Shown: one piece after another, positions 21,713 to 30,137 of the stretch
How the letters are laid out: every line of letters begins with the position of its first letter
Position numbering within the stretch: the first letter of the stretch is position 1
Source of the DNA: Firmicutes bacterium M10-2
GTDB lineage: Bacteria > Bacillota_I > Bacilli_A > Erysipelotrichales > Erysipelotrichaceae
Direction of reading: 5' to 3'
Length of the DNA stretch: 52,937 bases
Assembly: GCA_000403415.2 (NCBI GenBank)
Contig: KE159699.1
Coordinates: 1-52,937, forward strand
Program-made: the position numbers and the translations under genes
The notes under the pieces: generated by a model
Seen by the model: only the letters and a program-made list of their open reading frames with translations
Database searches by the model: none
Told to the model about the DNA's origin: nothing

Positions 21713-22414
21713 TCATGCTTGATGGGAATAGTTTTTCCAATCTTCGAGAAAGGGATGCTTGAATTTTCTGGAAAGAGGAAAACGGATATTATTGATCAAA
21801 TAGACTTCGTTATTTTCCACTTTTATAACTGCATTTAGGTTCACGTATAGCGATTTGAAACATTGGGAAAAACAAGTACTTTTTAATTTATGGATCCATA
21901 CGTGAAGTGGATAGGGAGTTTTCAGATTTTTTCCGGAACGTAAATATAAATATGTGGTCTTATATTGAAATTCGAAATATAAAATATCTTTTAAATAGAT
22001 TCTTTGTTTGGAAACGGATGGGTCGTAAAAAGAAAGCTCATCTCGAAAATAACTGAGAATGATCGGTTTTAAAAATTTTTCGAATGAATCATATGAAACA
22101 TGGTCAAGCATGTAATAAGTTGCTTGTGTAAAATATCCGTTGAATATTTGCTTGCTGCTTATGGAGTTTAACACGATCAGACAGTTACGGTTGATTCGTT
22201 TCAGTTCGCTTCCAAGAGAAAGTGCCTCTTTTTCATGATCAATATCAAGAAATAAAAGTTGAACTTGAAAACGATATTTCATAAGCTCGATCGGAGTAGA
22301 AATTTTCTGGATTGTATAAGGAATGTAAAGAGAATCAAAAAGTTGACTGACATATTGTTCGGTATGTTCGGCACGGCTTTTATCTAAGTCATAGATTAAA
22401 ATACAAGTTTTCAT
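21713..22414 (-). CDS. LytTR-family response-regulator-like protein
   Basis: 233 residues. The C-terminal half (about 130-233) is a LytTR DNA-binding domain: RIYLKDILYFEFQYKTTYLY, the SLYVNLNAVIKVENNEVYL strand pair and a terminal PLSRKF. The N-terminal half resembles a diverged receiver, with a candidate phospho-Asp in LLFLDID, but the usual C-terminal Lys is not clear. No partner histidine kinase is next to it. LytTR regulators commonly control bacteriocin, competence or autolysis genes. The start is the ATG at 22414 after AGAGGTG; a TTG seven codons upstream overlaps that RBS. Divergent from blaI. Confidence 0.75.
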   Translation of the reverse strand: MKTCILIYDLDKSRAEHTEQYVSQLFDSLYIPYTIQKISTPIELMKYRFQVQLLFLDIDHEKEALSLGSELKRINRNCLIVLNSISSKQIFNGYFTQATYYMLDHVSYDSFEKFLKPIILSYFRDELSFYDPSVSKQRIYLKDILYFEFQYKTTYLYLRSGKNLKTPYPLHVWIHKLKSTCFSQCFKSLYVNLNAVIKVENNEVYLINNIRFPLSRKFKHPFLEDWKNYSHQA

Positions 22415-22430
22415 AATAAACACCTCTTTT

Positions 22431-22456
22431 ATCAATTATAAAGTTTTATAATTGAT
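22431..22456. promoter_or_regulatory. Perfect 26-bp inverted repeat between LytTR and blaI genes
   Basis: Arms ATCAATTATAAA and TTTATAATTGAT around a 2-nt centre, in the 128-bp divergent intergenic region, 17 bp before the LytTR gene start. Its position suits an operator for the LytTR or BlaI product; it has no T-tract, so it is not an obvious terminator. Which protein binds is unknown. Confidence 0.5.
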
Positions 22457-22487
22457 ATTACGTTTTAAATTATATGTTTTTTTATAA

Positions 22488-22516
22488 TTTACATCAAATC
22501 TTTTGTTTGCTATAAT
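22488..22516 (+). promoter_or_regulatory. blaI-operon promoter
   Basis: TTTACA, a 17-bp spacer and TATAAT, 27 bp before the blaI start. TTTACAT resembles part of the TACA/TGTA core bound by BlaI/MecI repressors, so autoregulation here is plausible. Confidence 0.65.
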
Positions 22517-22542
22517 GAGCTTGCTTAAGCCGAGGTGTGAAA

Positions 22543-22923
22543 ATGAAAAAGTTTTTTACGAAAAAAGAGTATGAAATCATGAATGTTTTATGGGACCAAG
22601 AAAGACCGTTATCGTCCGCAGATATTTTGGAACGCACGGAAGGTTTACCGCAAAGTACGATACAAGTTGGATTAAGAAAACTATTGAAAGAAAAATTGAT
22701 TGAAGTAAAAAATGTCACGATTCACACAAAAGTAGCTACTCGAGAATTTTCTCCAACTCTTTCTCGGGAAGAGTATATCGGAAACTTATTAGGTAAGGGG
22801 AACAGTTTTCGATTCGCCGCGCAATTTATTCAAAAAAATGAGGATAAAGAAGAATTGGACCGCTTGGAAAAAATGATTCAGGAGAAGAAAGAGGAAAGCT
22901 TGGATGGTTGCACCGAAGTTTAA
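22543..22923 (+). CDS. BlaI/MecI/CopY-family transcriptional repressor
   Basis: 126 residues with the winged-helix domain at the N-terminus (KKEYEIMNVLWDQERPLSSADI) and the C-terminal dimerisation helices. In this family the repressor is cleaved when a membrane M56 protease senses a signal, and the protease gene follows directly with a 20-bp overlap. The LTREFSP-like segment (here ATREFSPTLSREEY) is shared with the orphan paralogue at 33099. The ATG at 22543 is preferred over a GTG two codons earlier because GAGGTG is the RBS. Beta-lactam sensing is not implied. Confidence 0.88.
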   Translation: MKKFFTKKEYEIMNVLWDQERPLSSADILERTEGLPQSTIQVGLRKLLKEKLIEVKNVTIHTKVATREFSPTLSREEYIGNLLGKGNSFRFAAQFIQKNEDKEELDRLEKMIQEKKEESLDGCTEV

Positions 22924-24040
22924 TTTCTTTTTTAGAATTTCACAATCTTCGATTTTAAATTCTATTCTTGTAGTATCGCTTTTGGCTTTATTTTTACAGA
23001 GGATACTAAGTAAAGAAAAAAACTATAAATATTTTCGGACAGATTTTATAGGCATTGTAGTTTTACTAATTGTTACTCGTTTAATTTTGCCTATCGAGTG
23101 CTTTTATACGTGCACTATTTCATCAAAATGGTATGGGGATTTTAATTTCTATGTGCTTAAAGCTCCGCTTTTCAATACCGGTCTTGAAATCAAAGACGTA
23201 TTTGTGATCATTTGGATCTTAGGAAGTATCGTTCAGTTGATTCGTTACGGGTTTGAAATTTATCGAATTCGGTACATGGAAAAATACATACTGGTTCCGG
23301 AAAGCGAACAACTGAAAAATGATTCGATCATTCAAGATTATAAGATCGTACGATCTGATCGTGTCAAGCAGCTGGAAGTAAGAAGCTTTACCAAAACGAT
23401 CTATTTACCAAAGGTAGACTTTTCAGACGAAGAATTGAAATATATTCTTCTTCATGAAAAACAGCACCTGAAAAATCATGACTTAGCTTTGCTTCAAGTG
23501 ATCAATTTGCTCCAGATCATTTATTGGTGGTTTCCGTTGATCTATGTATTCCGAAAACAATTTCAATTTCTATTAGAGATCCGAGTGGATCATCAAGTAT
23601 CCGACATTTTAGAACAGAATGAATATTTAGATTATGCGCAAGCGATGGTGAGCGTGAATAAAAAGATCCAGATGGAAAAGCCGAAGTATTCTCAAAATCT
23701 CGGATTTGCGGATTTCGGCAAATCGGAACTTTCGCACCGTGTCGCGTTTTATTTGGAAGGGGAAAACAAGAAAAGGACTTCAAAATTTCTTCTTGCACTG
23801 CTTTTGATTGTCGGGATCGGATCAAGCGCATTTATTGTAGAACCTAATACAGGAGAGCAGGTTTTTGGTGAACGATATAACGATTTTGTCACTTCGTCAA
23901 ACAGCTATTTGCTCGAGAAAAAAGATGGAACGTATGAATGGTATTCAAAAGGTGAATTATTTCAAACGCTTGATCAAGAGAGTGATATTCAAGCAGTAAA
24001 AGATGGAATGTATGACGGTTTTGAAATCAGAAAGGAATAA
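22904..24040 (+). CDS. BlaR1/MecR1-family M56 metallopeptidase
   Basis: 378-residue membrane protease. N-terminal transmembrane helices (about 15-35, 45-65, 95-115) are followed by a cytoplasmic zinc-protease domain with HEKQH in YILLHEKQHLKNHD (about residue 187) and another hydrophobic helix near 295-315. The outer C-terminal part is short (about 65 residues) and lacks the penicillin-binding sensor domain of BlaR1/MecR1, so the inducing signal is unlikely to be a beta-lactam acylating it. The ATG overlaps the end of blaI. The stop overlaps the next ATG (TAATG), so the third gene is coupled to it. Confidence 0.85.
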   Translation: MVAPKFNFFFRISQSSILNSILVVSLLALFLQRILSKEKNYKYFRTDFIGIVVLLIVTRLILPIECFYTCTISSKWYGDFNFYVLKAPLFNTGLEIKDVFVIIWILGSIVQLIRYGFEIYRIRYMEKYILVPESEQLKNDSIIQDYKIVRSDRVKQLEVRSFTKTIYLPKVDFSDEELKYILLHEKQHLKNHDLALLQVINLLQIIYWWFPLIYVFRKQFQFLLEIRVDHQVSDILEQNEYLDYAQAMVSVNKKIQMEKPKYSQNLGFADFGKSELSHRVAFYLEGENKKRTSKFLLALLLIVGIGSSAFIVEPNTGEQVFGERYNDFVTSSNSYLLEKKDGTYEWYSKGELFQTLDQESDIQAVKDGMYDGFEIRKE

Positions 24041-24249
24041 TGCTTGTGAAATTACTAATTGCTTTAATGTTAGTAAATCCGTTTGGGATGATGATTAATA
24101 ATAGCAATCCTACAAATATAGGCTCTCAAATTGCACGAGCAGATATTAAAGAATGGATTATTGAAGAAAGGCCAGATGGTCATGTCTACAAGCGTCTTTA
24201 TAATCATACAACAGGAAAATGGGAAACCGACTGGATATTTGTTCGTTAA
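24040..24249 (+). CDS. Small secreted peptide of unknown function
   Basis: 69 residues, unrecognised. A hydrophobic N-terminus (VKLLIALMLVNPFGMMI, about 3-19) looks like a signal or anchor segment, followed by a hydrophilic, aromatic-rich tail ending GKWETDWIFVR. Its ATG overlaps the stop of the M56 protease gene and AAAGGA lies upstream, so it is very likely translated as the third gene of the blaI-blaR1 operon. It might be the ligand, substrate or effector of that system (inference). Confidence 0.6.
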   Translation: MLVKLLIALMLVNPFGMMINNSNPTNIGSQIARADIKEWIIEERPDGHVYKRLYNHTTGKWETDWIFVR

Positions 24250-24270
24250 TTAAAATGGATTGATCTACTG

Positions 24271-24306
24271 GACTCGATACGTGCAGGTATCGGGTCTTTT
24301 TCTTTT
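24271..24306 (+). terminator. Terminator of the blaI-blaR1-peptide operon
   Basis: GACTCGATAC pairs with GTATCGGGTC (one G.U pair) across a 6-nt loop and is followed by TTTTTCTTTTTT. The remaining stretch to 24599 holds no gene or RNA I can recognise. Confidence 0.85.
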
Positions 24307-24599
24307 TTGCCGGTTTCCTATTGGTGTATAGAACTTAATCGAGGTTCTAATTTGTTTGCCTGATTTCACAAATTGATCGGTTTGCGAGATGAAATCCTCC
24401 TTACTATGTTGGATCTTTTGTGAAACACATGGCATGGAGCAGTATAAACAATTTTGCATGATCGTAAAAGTCAATTCGGATATCTTGCTTGTTTACAGTA
24501 TATGTCGAAAGATAATTTATGTCAATCGATACAAAAGTACCAAAATAATCTTTTATTCGATACCTAATTTTTCTTGATTTGGGGTTATTCTTCGGGCGT

Positions 24600-25241
24600 A
24601 TGGAAAATGTGATCATGCGATTGTGTGAAGAAACAAATCTGGATCAAATGGAGCTGTCGCAGTATTTACAAGTGGATTTGAACGAATTGATGAAATGGGA
24701 AAGAAATCCGAAAAGGATCCCTATTACGGTCATGCAAAAGATCGGAAATCTTTATCCGGGACCGCTGGATCGTCTTGTATTCGGAAAAGATCCGATCGAC
24801 ATTTCTTCATTGAGTCAAGAAAACCGAATTAAAATACTTTCCTTTTATTTTAAGGATGAAGAAAGTAGAAGAACTCCTCGTGTTCGAAAACCGAAGGTTC
24901 ATAGTTTTGAGCCGGATCCGGGATATTTGGAAACCTCTTATTCTTATCGTGCAAAAGATATGCGAGCCAATGAGTTGAGGATCAGTCAAAATGAATTCGC
25001 TTATTTGACAGGATATTCCAGATCCATGATCAAATTTTGGGAAGATGGAGAAAAAGGGAAAACACTTGATTCAATTTTAAGTTTTTGCAAGATCCTTCGT
25101 GGAAGTTTGGATTATTTCATCATGGACAATCGTCCGCGCTCTTTGTTTACCGGAGATCTGGATGAAGAATTTATTGCGAATATTCGATATAATGTAAAAA
25201 GATTAGAAAAGAAGCATCAGGATCTATACAAGTATTCCTGA
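24600..25241 (+). CDS. Double helix-turn-helix (XRE-like) DNA-binding protein
   Basis: 213 residues with two HTH regions: one near the N-terminus (NLDQMELSQYLQVDLNELMKWER, read in two parts) and one in the C-terminal half (LRISQNEFAYLTGYSRSMIKFWEDG). The linker is rich in Arg, Lys and Pro. It is not a standard XRE repressor with a known sensor domain, and the target is unknown; the neighbouring lysis cassette is a candidate. The start is uncertain: ATG at 24600 has no clear RBS, and the ATG at 24618 is an alternative. The stop codon lies in the terminator arm. Confidence 0.65.
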   Translation: MENVIMRLCEETNLDQMELSQYLQVDLNELMKWERNPKRIPITVMQKIGNLYPGPLDRLVFGKDPIDISSLSQENRIKILSFYFKDEESRRTPRVRKPKVHSFEPDPGYLETSYSYRAKDMRANELRISQNEFAYLTGYSRSMIKFWEDGEKGKTLDSILSFCKILRGSLDYFIMDNRPRSLFTGDLDEEFIANIRYNVKRLEKKHQDLYKYS

Positions 25242-25249
25242 TGCTTTTT
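25212..25249. terminator. Bidirectional terminator between convergent HTH and lysin genes
   Basis: AAGCATCAGGA and TCCTGATGCTT form an 11-bp stem with T-rich tails on both strands. It overlaps the end of the HTH gene and lies 3 bp beyond the lysin stop. Confidence 0.85.
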
Positions 25250-25251
25250 GG

Positions 25252-26220
25252 TTACAAGCTGAATCCGCTACCCCAAAGAATGCTGTCTTGACCGGGCTTT
25301 CCGATCGCGACATATCGGCGATTTCCGCTATATGCGATATACGAAATCCAAATGAGGTTGTCATTGATCACATAACTGTCATATTGAATATTTGTTCCGC
25401 TTTCATAATAAGCCAAAACAAGACTGTTTTTTGTCGGTTCTTCATAAACCGGGAGTTTTGTGCTCGGAACAAATGTTCCGGTTTTTGGGATTCTTTCTGC
25501 TTCTTGGGCTTCTTGAACAAGCGTTTTATCGAATCCGGAACCCCATAATGTGTTTGTGGCATCGTTAGGACCAATCGCAACGTATCGGCGATTTCCGCTA
25601 TACGCAATATAGGAAACCCAGATAAAACTGTCATTGACTACATATCCGTCATATCGAATGCTCGATCCGCTTGGATAATAATCGAGTGCCGGACTTGCCT
25701 GAGTTGGCTGGGCACAAACCGGAAGCTGGATATTTGGTAAAAAGGTTCCGGATAACGGCACAAGGGTGTAGGATTCAGGATCAATGACCGATTGATTAGA
25801 ATAACGATAAATTGTTTGTACGGGATTGCCTTTGGCTTGCCAAACCGTTTCATATATATCTTCTGAAATACCGTTGTTGGAGTAATTGCAATGAATAATA
25901 TGCGTATGGTCAGTAAAAATTCCTGTATGTCCGCTGGCACCGGACGATCCTCCTCGAACTCCCCAAATAAAGATATCTCCTCGATCGGCCTGATCGGGCA
26001 CAATCTGTGACCATCCATTTTGTTCCAAATGGTTAAATAACGTATCGGTATTTCCCATCGTTCCTGTTGGAAGGAATCCTCCTTCTTGTAACGCGAAATA
26101 TACAGCGCTGGAACAATCGTAAGAATTTGGCCCAAGCCTTTGTTCCATACTGTAAAATATCTTACCTTTCCTGGTTTCCATCCAGTTTATCATATTTTGA
26201 ATTGCGATTGTTTTTTCCAT
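25252..26220 (-). CDS. Phage-type peptidoglycan hydrolase (Amidase_5) with two SH3-type repeats
   Basis: 322 residues. The N-terminal domain (about 1-150) matches the Amidase_5/Pal group of phage lysins: GPNSYDCSSAVYFALQEGG carries the catalytic Cys and SGHTGIFTDHTHIIHCNY the His. Two SH3_5-like repeats follow, both with NRRYVAIG and LWGSGF ends and near-identical YIAYSGNRRYVA cores, which suggests a recent internal duplication. Similar wall-binding repeats end the CHAP lysin at 20.5 kb. No signal peptide. RBS GGAGAAAG. The gene overlaps the holin gene upstream by 59 bp, the classic lysis-cassette order. Confidence 0.9.
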   Translation of the reverse strand: MEKTIAIQNMINWMETRKGKIFYSMEQRLGPNSYDCSSAVYFALQEGGFLPTGTMGNTDTLFNHLEQNGWSQIVPDQADRGDIFIWGVRGGSSGASGHTGIFTDHTHIIHCNYSNNGISEDIYETVWQAKGNPVQTIYRYSNQSVIDPESYTLVPLSGTFLPNIQLPVCAQPTQASPALDYYPSGSSIRYDGYVVNDSFIWVSYIAYSGNRRYVAIGPNDATNTLWGSGFDKTLVQEAQEAERIPKTGTFVPSTKLPVYEEPTKNSLVLAYYESGTNIQYDSYVINDNLIWISYIAYSGNRRYVAIGKPGQDSILWGSGFSL

Positions 26221-26653
26221 TTTCTTTCTCCATTTCTATTAAAATCTCCGCAGTTTCCAATCCTTTTGTAAAAATTCGAGGTACATTGCATCCCGATTCG
26301 ACTAAGTTTTCGATAATGCTTCGACATTCATTGATGATCAAAGAAGCAAGAACGAACCATCCTAAAAAGTACATGGCCGAAAAATCTTCTTCGATCAAAT
26401 TACCGATTTCGGTCATAGTGTATGCGATCATGAAAGCTAGAAATATCACGATCCAATAAGAGATTTTTTTGAAAATGCCTTTTAATCCGTGAATCGAATT
26501 TTCTTTATGAGATATTTTCGCTTTGATACATCCGGTGATCAGATTAACGATATTTAACATGAATAAAATTTCAAAAAGAATCGTATGATCGGAGATCAGG
26601 GTGCTGACCAATACGATCAAACTGCCTTCGTAAGTTAAAAACTTTCTCCACAT
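26162..26653 (-). CDS. Phage holin-family protein
   Basis: 163 residues of the phage_holin_4/TIGR01593 type: a hydrophobic N-terminal pair of helices, the basic HGLKGIFKKISYWIVIFLAFM segment (in two parts) and another membrane pair before a charged, Asn/Lys-rich tail. Holins permeabilise the membrane so that a signal-less lysin can reach the wall, and the lysin gene overlaps this one. The start codon overlaps the end of the regulator gene upstream, suggesting coupling of all three. Confidence 0.85.
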   Translation of the reverse strand: MWRKFLTYEGSLIVLVSTLISDHTILFEILFMLNIVNLITGCIKAKISHKENSIHGLKGIFKKISYWIVIFLAFMIAYTMTEIGNLIEEDFSAMYFLGWFVLASLIINECRSIIENLVESGCNVPRIFTKGLETAEILIEMEKENGKNNRNSKYDKLDGNQER

Positions 26654-26937
26654 GGTGTCATGCCTGCCTTTTTCATCTTTTTTAGCGCATACGTATATTT
26701 GCGATAAGCCGAAGAATGATAAGCATATCCTAGCGTAGCTGCAATATGATCAAACGTTTTATGATGAAAACAACGTTCGGTCACAATTTCTTTTTCATCG
26801 TACTCAAGCATTGCCAGCCAACGATCCACTTGTATTACGATTCGGCTCTCTAATGTTTCACTATATGAATTCTTATAATCTTTTGCGAAAGGATACAATT
26901 CCAAAAATAGTTCTACTTCTTTGATTCCTAATTTCAT
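26635..26937 (-). CDS. Small phage-type sigma-region-4-like regulator (paralogue 2)
   Basis: 100 residues, clearly related to the protein at 21289-21618: the block around RCFHHKTFDHIAATLGY and the following Tyr/Lys-rich helix align without gaps. It heads the regulator-holin-lysin cassette and overlaps the holin gene. ArpU/RinA-like late-gene control is the nearest known theme, but the family call is tentative. ATG at 26937 chosen over a TTG two codons earlier. Confidence 0.6.
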   Translation of the reverse strand: MKLGIKEVELFLELYPFAKDYKNSYSETLESRIVIQVDRWLAMLEYDEKEIVTERCFHHKTFDHIAATLGYAYHSSAYRKYTYALKKMKKAGMTPCGESF

Positions 26938-27054
26938 GATCAAACCAACTTTCTAATAAAGTACTTTATGCCTGAATTTTAGAACCTCTTTAATGAACAA
27001 TTGTGCTAAAAATGTGCATCTTATCCAAAAAACAAGCACGATATTCCTATATTG

Positions 27055-27083
27055 TTGAAAACGCTTTCTTTTTTGCATACAAT
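27055..27083 (+). promoter_or_regulatory. Lipoprotein promoter overlapped by a consensus cre box
   Basis: TTGAAA, a 17-bp spacer and TACAAT give a near-consensus promoter. The 15 bases at 27055-27069 (TTGAAAACGCTTTCT) fit the CcpA target consensus WTGNAANCGNWNNCW at every fixed position. The box covers the -35 and the spacer, so binding of CcpA with P-Ser-HPr would repress the lipoprotein genes when glucose is abundant. Confidence 0.75.
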
Positions 27084-27108
27084 AAAACCGTATGCAGGGG
27101 GTAAAAAC

Positions 27109-27915
27109 ATGATTGCACTCAAAAAAGGTATTGCCTTGGCGCTTGGACTTGTCTTGCTGGCAGGATGCGGTTCAAGCCAAAAACAAGAAACCGAAACACC
27201 AAAGGAGGAAAAGCTGGAAAAGATCGAATTAAGCGTTGCCAAAACAGAGATCAACGTAGATGAAGAACTTGAAATCACGGTTGTCACAACACCAAAAGAT
27301 ATCGAGATCAAAACAAGTTCGTTTCAGGAAATGAAAGATGCGAAGATCGAGAAAAAAGACGATAAATATATGTTCAAAGCAACAAAAGCAGGAACGTATA
27401 CTATTTTGGCAAAACAGGATTCGATCGACAGCAATACCTTGAAAGTAAAGGTGAATGGAGAAGAAACCGATGAAGAAGAAAATCAAACAAACAATGAAAC
27501 TGCTTCTTCTCAGACAACTTCAAACCAACAGGCCGACACAGATGAAGAAACCACTTCGAATGAGCAAGTGATTGTCGGAGCGGATGGAACACCGCACAAC
27601 GATCCGAACTGGAATGCTACGGACGAACAAGTCGTTGTTGGAGCGGATGGTAGGCCACATAATGGTCCGTCAAGCGTTGACTGGGTTTTAAGTCATGTAG
27701 ATCAATATCTTGCTCCAGATCAAAAGACTTGGGTAACAGGAACAGTACCGCAAGCTTTGAAAGAAGATGCCAATGGCAATATGTCCATGGTTTTATGGAA
27801 TGATGATCAGACGCAATACTTAGTGCTTGAAGGATATACAGGAGCCGGAAATCAGGAAGTCACGTTAACAGGAACTTTGAGTAAAGACGGAAATGTGTAT
27901 GTTTTAACTGTATAA
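27109..27915 (+). CDS. Lipoprotein with Ig-like and C-terminal barrel-like domains
   Basis: 268 residues. The signal peptide ends in the lipobox LLAGC (Cys about 20). Next come an Ig-like domain (about 35-115), a Thr/Asn/Glu-rich linker with two copies of VGADG-PHN, and a C-terminal domain of about 75 residues (WVTGTVPQAL ... VTLTGTLSKDG). The same architecture is found in the lipoprotein at 30138 and, shortened, in the frameshifted neighbour. Surface-exposed after lipidation; function unknown. The ATG follows GGGGGT. Confidence 0.82.
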   Translation: MIALKKGIALALGLVLLAGCGSSQKQETETPKEEKLEKIELSVAKTEINVDEELEITVVTTPKDIEIKTSSFQEMKDAKIEKKDDKYMFKATKAGTYTILAKQDSIDSNTLKVKVNGEETDEEENQTNNETASSQTTSNQQADTDEETTSNEQVIVGADGTPHNDPNWNATDEQVVVGADGRPHNGPSSVDWVLSHVDQYLAPDQKTWVTGTVPQALKEDANGNMSMVLWNDDQTQYLVLEGYTGAGNQEVTLTGTLSKDGNVYVLTV

Positions 27916-27930
27916 GTTTATATAAGGAAA

Positions 27931-28501
27931 ATGGTCAAACTTGCTTTGGTATTTGGACTTGTCTTGCTGGCAGGATGCGGTTCAAATCAAAAACAGGAAA
28001 ACGAAATACCAAAAGAAGAAACTCAAACAAAAAATGAAACTGCTTCTTCTCAGACAACTTCAAACCAACAGGCCGACACAGATGAAGAAAGCACTTCAAA
28101 TGAGCAAGTCATTGTCGGAGCGGATGGAACACCACATAACAATCCGAACTGGAATGCTTCGGATGCTGTCGAAGTATCGGCTGTAATGAATGATTCCGAT
28201 CATCGGTCATCTTCCACAGCAGGCGGCGATCGATTCGCAAGGAAACTATTATCCGGTCATTTATCCGAATACGGACACAACAGACGGTTTGCGCTTAGAT
28301 GGTGCTTCAGCGGATATCGGCGGATGTGTTGCAGAACTGACAGGAACTCTTCAGAAACAAAATGTCGGAGATGATTCTTATGTTTTCAATGTAGAAAGCT
28401 ATCGAATGATCACGGACGGCAGTGCCGGTCAATCAAGACGGAAGGACAACTTGATTTTGGTTGTCTTTTTCTTTTTGAGCATTCATAAGAAAACATTTTG
28501 A
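27931..28501 (+). pseudogene. Frameshifted tandem paralogue of the lipoprotein
   Basis: Starts ATG GTC after AAGGAAA and reads MVKLALVFGLVLLAGCGSN, a lipobox signal, then the same linker as the gene before it, including nearly identical DNA (around 27497-27560 and 28037-28100). It lacks the Ig-like domain. After about 28186 the homologous frame continues in +1: AIDSQGNYYPVIYPNTD and LTGTLQKQNVGDDSYVFN match the C-terminal domain of the lipoprotein at 30138. One indel near 28187-28220 therefore breaks it. Tandem duplication followed by decay is the simplest explanation. Confidence 0.75.
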
Positions 28502-28622
28502 AAGAAGGATTATGATAAGGATAATTATCAAAGAAAGAAAAAGATACGAAATGATTTCGGGATGTTTTATTCTCGTGTACGATCCTCTTTGTTCAAGAAA
28601 GATGCATATTGGAGGTATAGAA

Positions 28623-29987
28623 ATGGATACAAGTCAGATTGAACAACTTGTCAATGAGCAGAAAGTGTTCTTTGAAACTCATTCGACCTATTCGCTGATA
28701 TTTCGCAAACAAATGCTTTTAAAGCTGAAAACAGCAATCCAAAAATACGAACAGCAGTTTTATGAGGCAGTAAAAAAAGATCTTGGCAAATCGCCAACCG
28801 AAACGTATATGTGTGAACTGGGACTTATATATAAAGAATTTGATTACTTAGAAAAAAACTTAGACCGATTGGCGGCGCCTCAAAAGACAAAAACGCCGTT
28901 GTTTCTTTTTTTTGCTCACAGCGAAATTCGACATGATCCTTATGGAAGCGTACTAATTGTGTCCCCATGGAACTACCCACTCCTGCTGACATTTCAACCT
29001 TTGATTGAAGCATTAGCAGGAGGAAACACAGCAGTCATCAAACCAAGTGATTATTCCGTGAATACAAGTCAAGTAATCCAAAAAATGATTACAGACATTT
29101 TCCCAAGCTCTTATGTGGCTGTTGTCCTTGGAGGACGAGTTCAGAACGAAGCGCTTTTCCATCAACCATTTGATTATATTTTTTACACAGGATCGCCCGC
29201 TGTTGGAAAACTTTGCATGTAGGCAGCAAGCGAAAATCTTGTTCCCTGCACACTTGAACTCGGCGGAAAATCTCCCGTAATCGTGGATGAAAGTGCAAAT
29301 ATAGCGCTTGCAGCAAGACGGATAGTATTCGGAAAGTTTATGAATGCCGGGCAAACGTGTGTAGCGTGTGATCATGTATTTGTACATGAATCAAAAATTC
29401 AGGCTTTGGTTCAGCAAATCATTCATCAGCTTCATATACAGGATTTATCTTTGCAGACGATCGGAAAGATGATTAATCAAAAACACTATGATCGAGTATG
29501 TATGTATTTACAGGATGGAAAGATTCTTTGGGGTGGAAAATGCGATCCGAACAAATTAAAAATCGAACCGACTTTGATCATGCCGGAAGAAGGCACGCCG
29601 ATCATGGAAGAAGAGATTTTCGGTCCCATCCTCCCGATTATTTCTTATGAAAATTTCGAAGATCTTTGTAAAAAGATCGCGAAAGAGCCTCATCCTTTAG
29701 CTTTCTACTTGTTTTCGAGAAACGAAGAGCATATTAACTATGTAAAACAATATATGCCTTTTGGAGGTGGTTGTATCAATAACTGCCTGCTTCATTTATC
29801 AAATGATGCTTTACCGTTTGGCGGACTGCAAAACTCGGGCTTTGGCCATTATCATGGAAAGTACGGTTTTGAAACATTTACTCATGATAAATCCATTTTA
29901 TGCTCAAGTGATCGGATTGATCTGCCAATGATGTATCGTCCGTATAAAATGTGGAAGCAAAAGGTCATCCATATGTTTTTGAAATAA
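28623..29987 (+). pseudogene. Aldehyde dehydrogenase interrupted by one in-frame amber codon
   Basis: A full-length class-3-like ALDH frame of 455 codons with a TAG at 29220-29222, in place of the Glu usual in the AVGKxVMEAA motif (here AVGKLCM-stop-AAS). Both halves are otherwise well conserved: SPWNYPLLLTFQPLIEALAGG (in parts), TLELGGKSP with the general-base Glu, NAGQTCVACDH with the catalytic Cys, and EEEIFGPILPI. The ATG at 28623 follows GGAGG. One substitution would restore the gene, so it is either a young pseudogene or a sequencing error; read-through is less likely. The downstream half has no obvious own RBS. Confidence 0.85.
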
Positions 29988-30056
29988 GACGCAGCAGATT
30001 TTGCTGTTTGGCGTGCCCGCAAAAGAACAAAGCAAGATTTGCCAAGAAATTATGAC

Positions 30057-30091
30057 AAAAAAGCAATAAGCGAAAAACTTATTGCTTTTTT
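30057..30091. terminator. Terminator between ALDH and lipoprotein genes
   Basis: AAAAAAGCAATAAG and CTTATTGCTTTTTT form a perfect 14-bp stem with a 7-nt loop; usable from both sides. Confidence 0.9.
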
Positions 30092-30137
30092 AGAAATATT
30101 AAATTAGTTATACATAAGACACTTCTTAGTCGAAAAT

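Noticed and set aside
24265-24616. Short minus-strand and plus-strand ORFs of 60-70 codons between the peptide operon and the HTH gene
   Set aside because: No ribosome binding sites, no recognisable motifs, and they overlap each other and the terminator.
29220-29222. Amber codon in ALDH as programmed read-through or a recoded amino acid
   Set aside because: No stimulatory structure or suppressor gene is visible and the gene lies beside another broken gene; a nonsense mutation or sequence error is simpler.
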